From Ruminococcus sp. (lineage in GTDB: Bacteria; Bacillota; Clostridia; Oscillospirales; Ruminococcaceae): 64,000 nt of DNA. The stretch spans positions 1 through 64,000 of the forward strand of contig SVNV01000003.1 of the NCBI GenBank assembly GCA_015066705.1, written 5' to 3'. Under the pieces are notes generated by a model. The model did no database searches. It had not been told where the DNA came from and worked only from the letters and a program-made list of their open reading frames with translations. Position numbers and translations under genes: made by a program. This document shows positions 43,698 to 51,879 of this stretch, in pieces; within the stretch, counting starts at the first letter, position 1, and each line of letters begins with the position of its first letter.

Positions 43698-43750
43698 TAG
43701 GTTTTTGAAAAAAATTTTTTAGCGAAAAAAACCAGACGAGCACAAAACAA

Positions 43751-43774
43751 AAACCCACCTTAAAAGGTGGGTTT
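43751..43774. terminator. Terminator after the zinc-ribbon gene
   Basis: An 11-bp stem, AAACCCACCTT with AAGGTGGGTTT (loop AA), has a T-rich tract on the minus-strand exit side. Confidence 0.8.
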
Positions 43775-43786
43775 AAACTGCATAAG

Positions 43787-44062
43787 TTATTCTTCTCTCA
43801 TCTTTGCAAAGCAATCGCTGCAGTATACAGGCTTATCCTCTCTTGGCTTGAAAGGAATCTTTGCCTCACCGCCGCAAGCTGCACATGTAGCTGTGAAAAA
43901 TTCTCTTGCACCCTTTGTTGCGTTCTTACGAGCGTCTCTACAAGCCTTACATCTCTGTGGCTCATTCTCGAAACCTTTTTCTGCGTAGAACTCCTGTTCG
44001 CCTGCTGTGAATACGAATTCATTTCCGCATTCTTTGCAGACTAATGTCTTGTCTTCGTACAT
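43787..44062 (-). CDS. Zinc-ribbon domain protein
   Basis: The 91-residue protein has four CxxC pairs (CKEC, CKAC, CAAC, CSDC). The N-terminal part, DKTLVCKECGNEFVFTAGEQEFYAEKGF, matches the probable zinc-ribbon (zf-trcl) family found widely in Firmicutes. The C-terminal part, CAACGGEAKIPFKPREDKPVYCSDCF, adds a second ribbon like the CxxC proteins with KPVYC ends. Function is unknown, perhaps nucleic-acid or protein binding. ATG at 44062 is chosen with GAGG upstream. It is followed by a terminator. Confidence 0.85.
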   Translation of the reverse strand: MYEDKTLVCKECGNEFVFTAGEQEFYAEKGFENEPQRCKACRDARKNATKGAREFFTATCAACGGEAKIPFKPREDKPVYCSDCFAKMREE

Positions 44063-44086
44063 AATGATATACCTCACTTAAAAATT

Positions 44087-44160
44087 GTGCCTGGTCGGAC
44101 TTCCACCGACACCTTTGACCCCTTTGTTGTACAACGCTCTGGAAATTAAGCTACATGGCC
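44087..44160 (-). other. Possible decayed tRNA-like sequence
   Basis: On the minus strand TAGCTTAATTTCCAGAGC looks like a tRNA D-arm. Further on, GTCGG-tggaagt-CCGAC has the size of a T-arm but lacks the TTCGA loop. The acceptor and anticodon stems do not pair well. It may be a tRNA remnant or a chance resemblance, and I cannot call a functional tRNA. Confidence 0.25.
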
Positions 44161-44183
44161 ATATATCTTAAAAGGTTTCCCTT

Positions 44184-44753
44184 TTAATTACTGTTTTCGC
44201 TGTCAAGCACCGCTTTGAGCTTTTTTCTTACTCTCTGCATTGCGTTATCAACGGTTTTTGTTGTCATATCAAGCTCTTTAGCAATTCGCTCATAAGATTT
44301 TCCGCTGAGGTAGCCCTCAAAAACCATCAGTTCTTTTTCTGACAAATGGAGAGAAATTATCTCCATAAGCTCCCCTACTCTCACCTTATCAACCACTGAA
44401 AACTCCGGATTCACGCCGTATTTATTATCCTGAATCTCCTCGGTAATCTCATCGGTTTCATAAGGCTTTCTTCTGAGTGCTGACAGAATTTTATTTCTGA
44501 TACAGACGCTTGCATAGGTTATAAACTGTGCACCCTTCGACTCATCATAGGTTTTCACCGCATCGCAGAGGCCCATCAGTGCCTCCTGAGAAAGGTCGCT
44601 TACCTCATCGGTAGAAATTGCCATTGACGAAACCGTATTCTGAATAGTCTTCATATAAAGGCAGATAAGCTCAGACAAAGCGTCTTTATCCGTTTTAGCC
44701 TCAAGTGCAAGCTTCTGCACTTTCTGAGAAAATCCATTTCCGTTATTCTTCAC
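44184..44753 (-). CDS. RNA polymerase sigma factor, sigma-70 family (SigH-like)
   Basis: The 189-residue protein is a small sigma factor. Region 2 is visible as DLSQEALMGLCDAVKTYDESKGAQFITYASVCIRNKILSALR (about 48-90). Region 4 includes LSEKELMVFEGYLSGKSYERIAKELDMTTKTVDNAMQRVRKK near the C-terminus. Size and layout are closest to sigma-H (Spo0H), which governs entry into sporulation, but a different alternative sigma role is possible. A promoter (44778-44806) precedes it. The zinc-ribbon gene is 121 bases downstream. Confidence 0.88.
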   Translation of the reverse strand: MKNNGNGFSQKVQKLALEAKTDKDALSELICLYMKTIQNTVSSMAISTDEVSDLSQEALMGLCDAVKTYDESKGAQFITYASVCIRNKILSALRRKPYETDEITEEIQDNKYGVNPEFSVVDKVRVGELMEIISLHLSEKELMVFEGYLSGKSYERIAKELDMTTKTVDNAMQRVRKKLKAVLDSENSN

Positions 44754-44777
44754 ACCAATTCATCCCAATCTTTTTAA

Positions 44778-44806
44778 ATAATAACATTATTATTCATATT
44801 TGTCAA
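44778..44806 (-). promoter_or_regulatory. Promoter of the sigma factor gene
   Basis: On the minus strand TTGACA (44801-44806), 17 bases and TATTAT (44778-44783) lie close before the start codon. Confidence 0.75.
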
Positions 44807-44913
44807 GCAGATTATCAATTTTTCTCTACAAAAAATTAAATAAATATTCTTTTTATTCGTAAAAAGTGATAAAATTCGTCTTTTGATTTTAAAAACATTA
44901 CTACATTATGCAA

Positions 44914-45471
44914 CTATTTTTCACAAAACTCTGCTCTTCCGATTTTAAACAAATCATTTCCTTCACAATCGTTAGCGACAATCAGCGGAAACCTTTCAAC
45001 GGTAAGTTTTTTAACCGATTCACAGCCAAGCTCTTCAAAAGCAACAACCTCGCAGGACTTCACACAATTACAAGCAAGAGCGCCTGCACCGCCTGTTGCA
45101 CACAGATAGAGAGCCTTATTACGTTTCACCGCATCAACCACCTGCTGGTTTCTTTCGCCCTTACCAATCATAGCAACAAGTCCCATATCCAGAAGTCTCG
45201 GTGCAAACTTATCCATTCTACCGCTTGTAGTCGGACCACAGCTTCCTATCGGTTTATCGTCGGGAGCAGGAGTAGGTCCGGCATAATAGATAACCGCATC
45301 CTTAACATTTATCGGCAATTCCTCTCCCTTATCGAGCAGTTCAAAAAATCTTTTATGGGCAGCATCTCTTGCGGTATAAACCACACCCGTCAGCAGAATC
45401 TTATCTCCCACCTTAAGATTTTCGGCCTTTGCTCTCAGTTCCTCGCATTTAATCTCGCATATTTCAGACAT
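44914..45471 (-). CDS. Fumarate hydratase class I, beta subunit
   Basis: The 185-residue protein matches the C-terminal (beta) domain of iron-sulfur class I fumarases and tartrate dehydratases, with VYTARDAAHKRFFELLDKGEELP, YYAGPTPAPDDKPIGSCGPTTSGRMD and GKGERNQQV. The beta subunit needs an alpha subunit that carries the 4Fe-4S cluster. No alpha gene is adjacent: upstream is a DivIVA-like gene and downstream the sigma factor gene. The partner must be elsewhere if the enzyme is active. Substrate (fumarate or tartrate) cannot be decided from this subunit alone. Confidence 0.92.
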   Translation of the reverse strand: MSEICEIKCEELRAKAENLKVGDKILLTGVVYTARDAAHKRFFELLDKGEELPINVKDAVIYYAGPTPAPDDKPIGSCGPTTSGRMDKFAPRLLDMGLVAMIGKGERNQQVVDAVKRNKALYLCATGGAGALACNCVKSCEVVAFEELGCESVKKLTVERFPLIVANDCEGNDLFKIGRAEFCEK

Positions 45472-45494
45472 AAACTCAATCCTTTAAAACAAAT

Positions 45495-45530
45495 GCTCTC
45501 TGTTAATCAAAGCAGAGAGCATAATTTTTA
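45495..45530 (-). terminator. Terminator after the DivIVA-like gene
   Basis: An 8-bp stem, GCTCTCTG with CAGAGAGC (45495-45502 and 45513-45520), lies between the DivIVA-like stop and the fumarase start. Confidence 0.65.
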
Positions 45531-45534
45531 TTTA

Positions 45535-46917
45535 TTATTTCCATTTTTTCAGCAATTCCTCATCGGACAACTTCATATACGCTTCATCCTTTGCTTCAAG
45601 CTCTTTTGTAAGTGCAGAAAGCATATCAAGGTCAAAGCTTTTTGAATATGTAGCCGGTTTCGGAGCTTCTGAAACTGCCGGTGTTTCCTCAACAGGTTTT
45701 TCAGCAAGCTGTTCTTCCTCCATTACTGCCATTGCTTCAGCATCAGCAAGAAGTTTTGCAAGGTAAGCCTGAGCAGCATCCACATCTTCTTCTGAATAAA
45801 CAGATGAGTCTTCCTCCTCAGCCTCTTCCTTTACAGGTTCAGCCGTTTTTACTTCCTCTTGAGCATCTTCTATTTTATCAGGCTCAGGTTTTGGTAATTC
45901 TTTTTCAACCTCCACCTTTTCTTCAGCCTTATTCATTGTGTCATTATTTTTATTGTTTTCTTTTTCTGAAACACCACTTCCTTTCAACTCATTATTAAAA
46001 TTTACGTTATCATTTACAAGACCAAGTCCCTGTGAAACAAGTTCCTTAGCGCTATCAATCTTAACCATATTTTCGCCGAACAGTTCTCTGAAAACATCAG
46101 AAAGCTTAGAAACATTAGCTTCAAGAGCTGTATACTCTTTCTTAACTGATTCTCTGAGTCCTGCTGACTGTTCTCTGATTATTGCAGCTTCGCCATTTGC
46201 CTTTGAAAGTGTAGCCTCTGCCTGTGCATTTGCATTCTTGATTGTTTCATCAGCCTGTGCGTTTGCATTTCTGATTGTTGAATCTGCCTGTGCGTTTGCA
46301 TTCTTGATTGTTTCATCAGCCTGTGCATTTGCGCTGCTGATTGTTGCGTTTGCCTGTGTGCTTGCATTTTCAACGATGCTTGCAGCCTGTGTATTTGCAT
46401 CTTCAAGAATCTGATTCTGGAGTTCCTTTGCGTCGTCCTCCATCTTCTTAGCAGCCTTCTTAGCTTCGCCTACTACTGCGTCAGCAGACTTCTTAGCTTC
46501 TATAAACAGTGCACCCATATCGTATGCAGCATTATCCATACCGTTTGCTGCAGCATTTGCTTCTGCATCAGCCAGCTTATCTTTAAGTACTTCAATTTCA
46601 TTCTGCAATGACGCAATCTGTGTATCTCTGTCAGTTACATCACTTTCGTAGTTAGCAATCTGGAGCTTAAGTGTATCATTTGAAGCCTGGAGTTCAGAAA
46701 TTTTGCTCTTTCCTTCATCAAGTCTTGCTTCAAGTTCTTCCTTACCTGAGAAATTCTGTACTTCGCCACTTTCAAGTGAAGAAATCATCTCTTCTTTTTC
46801 TTTAACCTCAGCTTCAAGTCTGTATATATCTGACAGAAGTGTATCGATATACTGCAGTGTTTCCTTCTTATCGAAACCGCCGAAGTTGACCGTTTTCAAA
46901 TAAACGTTTTCAGCCAT
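45535..46917 (-). CDS. DivIVA-like coiled-coil protein with hendecad repeats
   Basis: The 460-residue protein begins with a DivIVA/GpsB-like segment (VYLKTVNFGGFDKKETLQYIDTLLSDIYRLE), followed by coiled coil (about 40-130). Then come about five near-perfect 11-residue repeats of the type NAQADETIKNA (about 185-240). An acidic Glu/Lys/Pro-rich linker follows at about 320-400. It ends with a short conserved-looking tail, DLDMLSALTKELEAKDEAYMKLSDEELLKKW. Proteins of this kind sit at poles or septa. ATG at 46917 has AGGAGG upstream, and a promoter is at 46978-47006. Confidence 0.82.
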   Translation of the reverse strand: MAENVYLKTVNFGGFDKKETLQYIDTLLSDIYRLEAEVKEKEEMISSLESGEVQNFSGKEELEARLDEGKSKISELQASNDTLKLQIANYESDVTDRDTQIASLQNEIEVLKDKLADAEANAAANGMDNAAYDMGALFIEAKKSADAVVGEAKKAAKKMEDDAKELQNQILEDANTQAASIVENASTQANATISSANAQADETIKNANAQADSTIRNANAQADETIKNANAQAEATLSKANGEAAIIREQSAGLRESVKKEYTALEANVSKLSDVFRELFGENMVKIDSAKELVSQGLGLVNDNVNFNNELKGSGVSEKENNKNNDTMNKAEEKVEVEKELPKPEPDKIEDAQEEVKTAEPVKEEAEEEDSSVYSEEDVDAAQAYLAKLLADAEAMAVMEEEQLAEKPVEETPAVSEAPKPATYSKSFDLDMLSALTKELEAKDEAYMKLSDEELLKKWK

Positions 46918-46977
46918 TAGCCTAAACCTCCTAATCAATAATAAATTTATAATAAATATTTCTATTGATACTAATTA

Positions 46978-47006
46978 ATTGTATCACACGTGCATAGTTT
47001 TTGCAA
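46978..47006 (-). promoter_or_regulatory. Promoter of the DivIVA-like gene
   Basis: On the minus strand TTGCAA (47001-47006), 17 bases and TACAAT (46978-46983) lie about 60 bases before the start. Confidence 0.7.
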
Positions 47007-47051
47007 TACTTTCAAGTTGTAATTTAAATTTTTTATTAAATGTATACAAAT

Positions 47052-47975
47052 TTATTTTTTCTTTTTTAGCAAAAAGAACGCAACCACGCCCGTTATTATA
47101 ATTGAAATCATTGTCGGGAACCACGTATGCGCCACCGGTAATCCCGTTGTATTCATTCCATAGAAGCTATATATCATTGTCGGAATAGCCATAATAATTG
47201 TGATTGTAGTAAGTCTCCACATAACCATATTCAGGTTATTTGAAGTAACTGACGCAAAAGCGTCCATCATACCTGACAGGATTCCCGAATAGATATTAGC
47301 CATCTCGATAGCCTGTTTAACTTCAATCAGCACATCTTCAAGCAAATCCTGGTCTTCCTCATAGAGCTTGATAACTCTGCCTCTCAGGATTTTCTCAAGA
47401 GTAACGTCGTCAGCCTTAAGAGAGGTTGTAAAGTAGACCAGTGACTTTTCCAGACCAAGAAGCTGAATAAGTTCTCTATTCTGCATCGAGCCGTGAAGCT
47501 GCTGTTCAAGGGCGTTACTGATTTTATCAATCTGTTTGAGGCACTGCAGGAATCTTGCTGTAATTCTCAGCAGGAGCTGAAGAACAAATCTTGTTTTCAG
47601 ATTTGTCTGAAGTCCCTTAACAACTCCCGAAGCCAGGTCGGTAAGCACCGGATTTTCCTTAGAAGAAATTGTAAAAACATACTTATCTGTAATAACGATA
47701 CCTATTGGCAAAGTATAATACAGAATGGTATTTTCCGCCTGAGTTTCCGCATACGGAGTATCGACGATGATAAGTGTCTGGTCATCTTCGATTTCCACAC
47801 GGGAGCTTTCTTCTTCGTCCAGTGAAGATTTCACGAAGCCCGTATCCAGTCCGAATTCCGCAATCAGCTTCTCGATTTCAGCCTGAGTAGGCTCAACCAC
47901 TGAAATCCAGCTTCCAATCTGTGGTTCTTCGGTTACTGTCAAGGCATTAGTACAGGTCTTGTAGTAAGTAATCAT
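47052..47975 (-). CDS. CorA-family magnesium/divalent metal transporter
   Basis: The 307-residue protein is a CorA-type channel subunit. There is a large N-terminal cytoplasmic domain, long helices, and two C-terminal membrane segments (about 243-265 and 280-302). They are joined by the YGMN motif (FYGMNTTGLPVA), which is the family's selectivity signature. ATG at 47975 has AAGGA nine bases upstream; an ATG three codons earlier is too close to that site. The 5' leader is long (about 150 bases) and unexplained. Confidence 0.92.
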   Translation of the reverse strand: MITYYKTCTNALTVTEEPQIGSWISVVEPTQAEIEKLIAEFGLDTGFVKSSLDEEESSRVEIEDDQTLIIVDTPYAETQAENTILYYTLPIGIVITDKYVFTISSKENPVLTDLASGVVKGLQTNLKTRFVLQLLLRITARFLQCLKQIDKISNALEQQLHGSMQNRELIQLLGLEKSLVYFTTSLKADDVTLEKILRGRVIKLYEEDQDLLEDVLIEVKQAIEMANIYSGILSGMMDAFASVTSNNLNMVMWRLTTITIIMAIPTMIYSFYGMNTTGLPVAHTWFPTMISIIITGVVAFFLLKKKK

Positions 47976-48160
47976 ACCTATCATTCCTTTCTTTTCACAG
48001 AAAGGAACGACTATCTTTTACAAAAGCGTTACAATCTGTGAATTATTTAATTGTAATTTGTCCCGAGGGGGTCCGCTTTCATAAAAGCACCAGCCTTTCG
48101 TTTAATTTAGTTTTACAAACTATGCAGAAACATTATATCATAAAATTTTCGCTTTGGCAA
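47976..48160 (-). promoter_or_regulatory. CorA-type gene promoter and long leader
   Basis: On the minus strand TTGCCA (48155-48160), 17 bases and TATAAT (48132-48137) form the promoter. The roughly 150-base leader contains GCTTTT-atg-AAAGC and CCC/GGG pairings around 48062-48090 but no intrinsic terminator. I do not recognise it as an M-box or other known magnesium riboswitch. Nothing else is evident between here and the ftsZ terminator (48161-48300). Confidence 0.5.
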
Positions 48161-48304
48161 GAGCTTTTTTACAAAGAATCCTTCAAAAACCCACCGATTC
48201 GTGGCGTAAAACCGCCTTTTTGTGTGTTAAGGCAATTTACTTTACAGTAAAAACAGGGTAATTTCATATTATTTTATGCCCCATTTTCAAAAACGGCAAC
48301 AAAA

Positions 48305-48334
48305 AAGAGCAGGATTTTTATATCCTGCTCTTAA
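48305..48334 (-). terminator. Terminator after ftsZ
   Basis: An 11-bp stem, AAGAGCAGGAT with ATCCTGCTCTT (48305-48315 and 48322-48332), is followed on the minus strand by six T. Confidence 0.9.
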
Positions 48335-48351
48335 TTTATCAAAGCTGTCAA

Positions 48352-49416
48352 TTATGAATTCAAAATTCCAAAAATGTTATCGTAGATGTCTGTATTTCCA
48401 GGAGCCTTAACGCCAGCGTTTACAAGTGCTTCAACTGCTTCTGCTTCAGCTTCGCCGTTATCGAAGTCAACGAAATCAGATGCAATAACTGTAACGAAGA
48501 TTTCATCATCGCCGTCTTCAATATAGTCAACACCGGTGATGATATTTGCGTTAGGGTCAGCCTCATTTGTGAGAAGGTCTGTAAGCTCAGCAAGGTCAAC
48601 TGTTGTAACGTCATCTGACATAACAACGTTAAGAAGAAGTCTTCTTGCACCTCTGATTGAAGTTTCAAGAAGTGGGCTTGTGATAACCTGCTTAGCGGCA
48701 TCCTTAGCCTTTTCCTTACCCTGACCGTGACCCATAGCCATATGTGCATAGCCAGCTTCCTTCATAATTGAAGTAACGTCAGCAAAGTCAACGTTAATAA
48801 ATCCGTCTCTGAGAATGAGGTCAGCTATTGACTTAACGCCTGTCTTAAGTACATCGTCTGCCATTGCGTATGCCTGTCTCATTGTAATTTTAGCATCGTT
48901 ATCCATAAGCTTCTGGTTTGGAATTACGATAAGTGAGTCAACATTTTCAAGGAGCTTCTTGATTCCCTTTTCAGCCTGCTCCATCTTTCTCTTTCCTTCA
49001 AAAGCAAATGGCTTTGTAACTACTGCTACTGTAAGCTTTCCGAGTTCTCTTGCAATTTCAGCAACAACCGGTGCAGCGCCTGTTCCTGTACCGCCGCCCA
49101 TTCCGGCTGTAATGAATACCATATTGCAATCTCTCAGTGCTTCTGCAATATCTTCCTTTGTTTCCTGAGCTGACTGTTCGCCAACCTCAGGGTTTCCACC
49201 TGCTCCAAGACCCTGTGTGAGCTTAGGACCAATCTGGATAGTCTGTGTAGCCTGTGAACGGCTGAGTGCCTGAAGGTCTGTATTGATTGCGATATAATCA
49301 ATATTTCCCTTAACTCCTTCAGCAACGATACAGTTAAGAGCGTTTCCGCCGCCGCCGCCGACACCTACTACAATAATCTTTGCTCCACTGTTGTTCATCT
49401 GCACATTCTGAAACAT
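48352..49416 (-). CDS. ftsZ: Cell division protein FtsZ
   Basis: This tubulin-like GTPase forms the division ring. The 354-residue protein has the GTP-binding GGMGGGTGTGAAPV signature near residue 105, the N-terminal VGVGGGGGNALN, and the T7-loop region FINVDFADV near 205. The C-terminal linker is very short and a canonical FtsA/SepF-binding tail is not obvious; the protein ends NTDIYDNIFGILNS. AGGAGG precedes the ATG. ftsA is not adjacent. Confidence 0.97.
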   Translation of the reverse strand: MFQNVQMNNSGAKIIVVGVGGGGGNALNCIVAEGVKGNIDYIAINTDLQALSRSQATQTIQIGPKLTQGLGAGGNPEVGEQSAQETKEDIAEALRDCNMVFITAGMGGGTGTGAAPVVAEIARELGKLTVAVVTKPFAFEGKRKMEQAEKGIKKLLENVDSLIVIPNQKLMDNDAKITMRQAYAMADDVLKTGVKSIADLILRDGFINVDFADVTSIMKEAGYAHMAMGHGQGKEKAKDAAKQVITSPLLETSIRGARRLLLNVVMSDDVTTVDLAELTDLLTNEADPNANIITGVDYIEDGDDEIFVTVIASDFVDFDNGEAEAEAVEALVNAGVKAPGNTDIYDNIFGILNS

Positions 49417-49618
49417 TTTTTACAGCCTCCTAATTTTTATCTTTGAGTATTTTATTTTTATCTGATAAATTGCGCTATTAAACATACTATTATATTATCA
49501 TACTTTAACGGCTTTTGCAAGGGTTTTTTGCAAATTTATCGCAGTTTTTTTCACTTTTCACGAAAAAATACCCCGATTTTTTGACAAAGTGACGGGTTTT
49601 TACCTTTACAGGGGTAAT

Positions 49619-50515
49619 TTACTCTGTTGTTTGCTGTTCCTGTGTAAAGGTTTCTAACTTGTCAAGCGAAAATTCCACTTCTTTGCTTGTATCCTTGGCG
49701 ATAGCAGAAATTCCGCTTGTAGCCGAGTGATAAATGAGTGTTCCCTCATACTCATAGCCGAAGGATTTCTGCACAGCGTCGATAACTGCGTTTACATATC
49801 TTAACTTATACGGAATATCCATCGAGCTTCCGATTCTGATTTCGATTCTGTTTTTATAGAAGAGTCTGATGTCTGTTCTGTCTGAAAGGTCGATTTTCAG
49901 AATTCCGTCAAACTTCATCTTTTCTAAATTTCCGGTAAGCTCGTTTAAGATTTTTGCCTTTAGGTTATCCTCTGACTCAAGCTTTGCACCGGGGGTTGTA
50001 TCCTTGATTTCAAAGCCTTCTACAACAAGAAGGTTTTCGTGTGGGGCAATTTTATCATTTTCGAGGATTTTTCCACTTTCAGAAACAACAAAATATCTTC
50101 CGTCCTGTAAGAGGTTATATTTAGGAACAGCCTCAGTAACGGTTATTTCGAGTCGTGAAGGTAGTTTTCTTCTTACCTTGACCTCGTCTGCATAGACCAT
50201 CATTTTTGATAATCTTTCCTCAACGCCCTTTATATCTGTTCTGAAAAGGTTATCACCTTTACGCACTGTGGACGCATAGAGAATGCTTTCGTTTTCGTAA
50301 TAAGTAGCACCGGAAATCTCAATTTCAGAAATTCTGAAGAAAACGAAGTTTGACATAAAATATACCGCAAAAACTACTATCACTGCCACAATCACATAAT
50401 AAATCGTCATATTGCTTTTTCTTCTGCGACGTCTTTTATTAGGTGTGCCCGGGCGGTGCTGGTAGCTTGTAGTGGGTTCTCTCACTATACGCCTTGTTCC
50501 ACGTGGTTCATTCAT
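49619..50515 (-). CDS. ftsQ: Cell division protein FtsQ/DivIB
   Basis: The 298-residue protein has an Arg-rich cytoplasmic N-terminus (1-36), one membrane segment (about 37-58), and an extracytoplasmic POTRA domain (FRISEIEISGATYYENESILYAS). The beta domain then follows (LPSRLEITVTEAVPKYNLLQDGRYFVVSESGKIL). It belongs to the FtsQ-FtsL-FtsB division complex. It lies between ftsZ and the inverted murA, divergent from murA, with 98 bases between the two starts. Confidence 0.93.
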   Translation of the reverse strand: MNEPRGTRRIVREPTTSYQHRPGTPNKRRRRRKSNMTIYYVIVAVIVVFAVYFMSNFVFFRISEIEISGATYYENESILYASTVRKGDNLFRTDIKGVEERLSKMMVYADEVKVRRKLPSRLEITVTEAVPKYNLLQDGRYFVVSESGKILENDKIAPHENLLVVEGFEIKDTTPGAKLESEDNLKAKILNELTGNLEKMKFDGILKIDLSDRTDIRLFYKNRIEIRIGSSMDIPYKLRYVNAVIDAVQKSFGYEYEGTLIYHSATSGISAIAKDTSKEVEFSLDKLETFTQEQQTTE

Positions 50516-50613
50516 AGTAAATTCTCCTTGTATATTACTGAAATAATCAGATTGTTAGCATTATTTATGTTTTTTGCATAAGATGAATTATTGATTAAAA
50601 AGGGGGAAATCCT

Positions 50614-51879
50614 ATGCAAAAGCTGGTTATAAGCGGTGAAAAGAAAATTTGTGGTGAAATTTCCGTTCAGGGAGCGAAAAATGCCGCTTTGCCTTTACTT
50701 GCAGGATGTGTGCTTGCAAGGGGTGAAACTGTTTTACATAACTGTCCCCGTCTGAGCGACGTTTATGCCAGTACAAGAATTCTTACTCACTTAGGGTGCA
50801 GGTGTTGTCGTAAGGGCGACAGCGTTATTATATCTTCCGACGTTATTTCACGGTCAGACATTCCTGAGGAGCTTATGCGTGAAATGCGGTCGTCCATTGT
50901 TTTTTTAGGTGCGGTAATCGGTCGCACAGGAAAATGCTGTTTATCATTCCCCGGTGGCTGCGAATTAGGGCCACGTCCTATCGATATGCACATAAGTGCT
51001 CTGAGGCAGATGGGTGTAAGCATCTGCGAGGAATACGGAGTTTTAAGGTGCGAAGCGTCAAAAGGACTTCACGGTGCAAAAATAACCTTGTCCTTCCCGT
51101 CGGTAGGTGCAACCGAAAACGTCATTATGGCGGCTGCCCTTGCAAAGGGGGAAACTGTAATCCGAAACGCTGCCCGTGAGCCTGAAATTACCGACCTTGC
51201 AGATTTTCTGAATCTTTGCGGTGCAAGGATATACGGTGCAGGAACAAGCACAGTGAGGATTTCCGGAGTCGAACAGCTACAAGGCTGTGAGCACAGGGTT
51301 ATGCCTGATAGAATAGTTGCCACAACATATCTGGGTGCTGCTGCCATTACAGGCGGCGAAGTCAGTCTTATAGGTTCAAAACCAGAGGACATCGAAGCCA
51401 TTCTTTCGGTTTTTGAGGAAATGGGCTGTAATATTTACAACTACGGTGACTGCATTTACATGAGCTGTCACAAGCCACTCAAATCCGTAAAAACCATACG
51501 CACAATGCCTTACCCGGGTTTTCCGACAGACGCACAGTCAATTATGCTTTCTGTTTTATCAAAGGCAAAAGGCACAAGTATTATGGTTGAAAACATTTTT
51601 GAAAGCCGTTACCGTCAGGTAGGCGAGCTTGTCCGAATGGGTTGTATGATAAAAACCGAAGGCAAGGTAGCCATAATCGAAGGTGTCAGAAAGCTTTACG
51701 GCGCAAGGGTTGTCGCAACCGACCTGAGAGGCGGTGCCGCACTTGTACTTGCTGGCCTCGGCGCTCAGGGTGAAACTGTGATTTCAAACATAAAGCTCAT
51801 TGACAGAGGCTATGAAGCCATTGAAAAATCACTTTCGGAAATCGGCGCTGACATCAGGCGTATTACAGAAGCGACTTGA
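50614..51879 (+). CDS. murA: UDP-N-acetylglucosamine 1-carboxyvinyltransferase
   Basis: MurA adds enolpyruvate from PEP to UDP-GlcNAc, the first committed step of peptidoglycan synthesis, and is the fosfomycin target. The 421-residue protein has the KNAALPLLAG start motif, the catalytic Cys loop FPGGCELGPRPIDMH near residue 112, and the C-terminal DLRGGAALVLAGLGAQG. It is the only plus-strand gene inside the minus-strand division cluster, and its last 17 bases overlap the end of murG tail to tail. Confidence 0.96.
   Translation: MQKLVISGEKKICGEISVQGAKNAALPLLAGCVLARGETVLHNCPRLSDVYASTRILTHLGCRCCRKGDSVIISSDVISRSDIPEELMREMRSSIVFLGAVIGRTGKCCLSFPGGCELGPRPIDMHISALRQMGVSICEEYGVLRCEASKGLHGAKITLSFPSVGATENVIMAAALAKGETVIRNAAREPEITDLADFLNLCGARIYGAGTSTVRISGVEQLQGCEHRVMPDRIVATTYLGAAAITGGEVSLIGSKPEDIEAILSVFEEMGCNIYNYGDCIYMSCHKPLKSVKTIRTMPYPGFPTDAQSIMLSVLSKAKGTSIMVENIFESRYRQVGELVRMGCMIKTEGKVAIIEGVRKLYGARVVATDLRGGAALVLAGLGAQGETVISNIKLIDRGYEAIEKSLSEIGADIRRITEAT

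Noticed and set aside
46215..46345. Regular roughly 33-base direct repeats that might suggest a CRISPR-like array
   Set aside because: They are in frame within the DivIVA-like gene and encode 11-residue coiled-coil units; there are no unique spacers and no cas genes.
47976..48137. M-box magnesium riboswitch before the CorA-type gene
   Set aside because: The conserved M-box segments are not present and there is no terminator or anti-RBS pairing.
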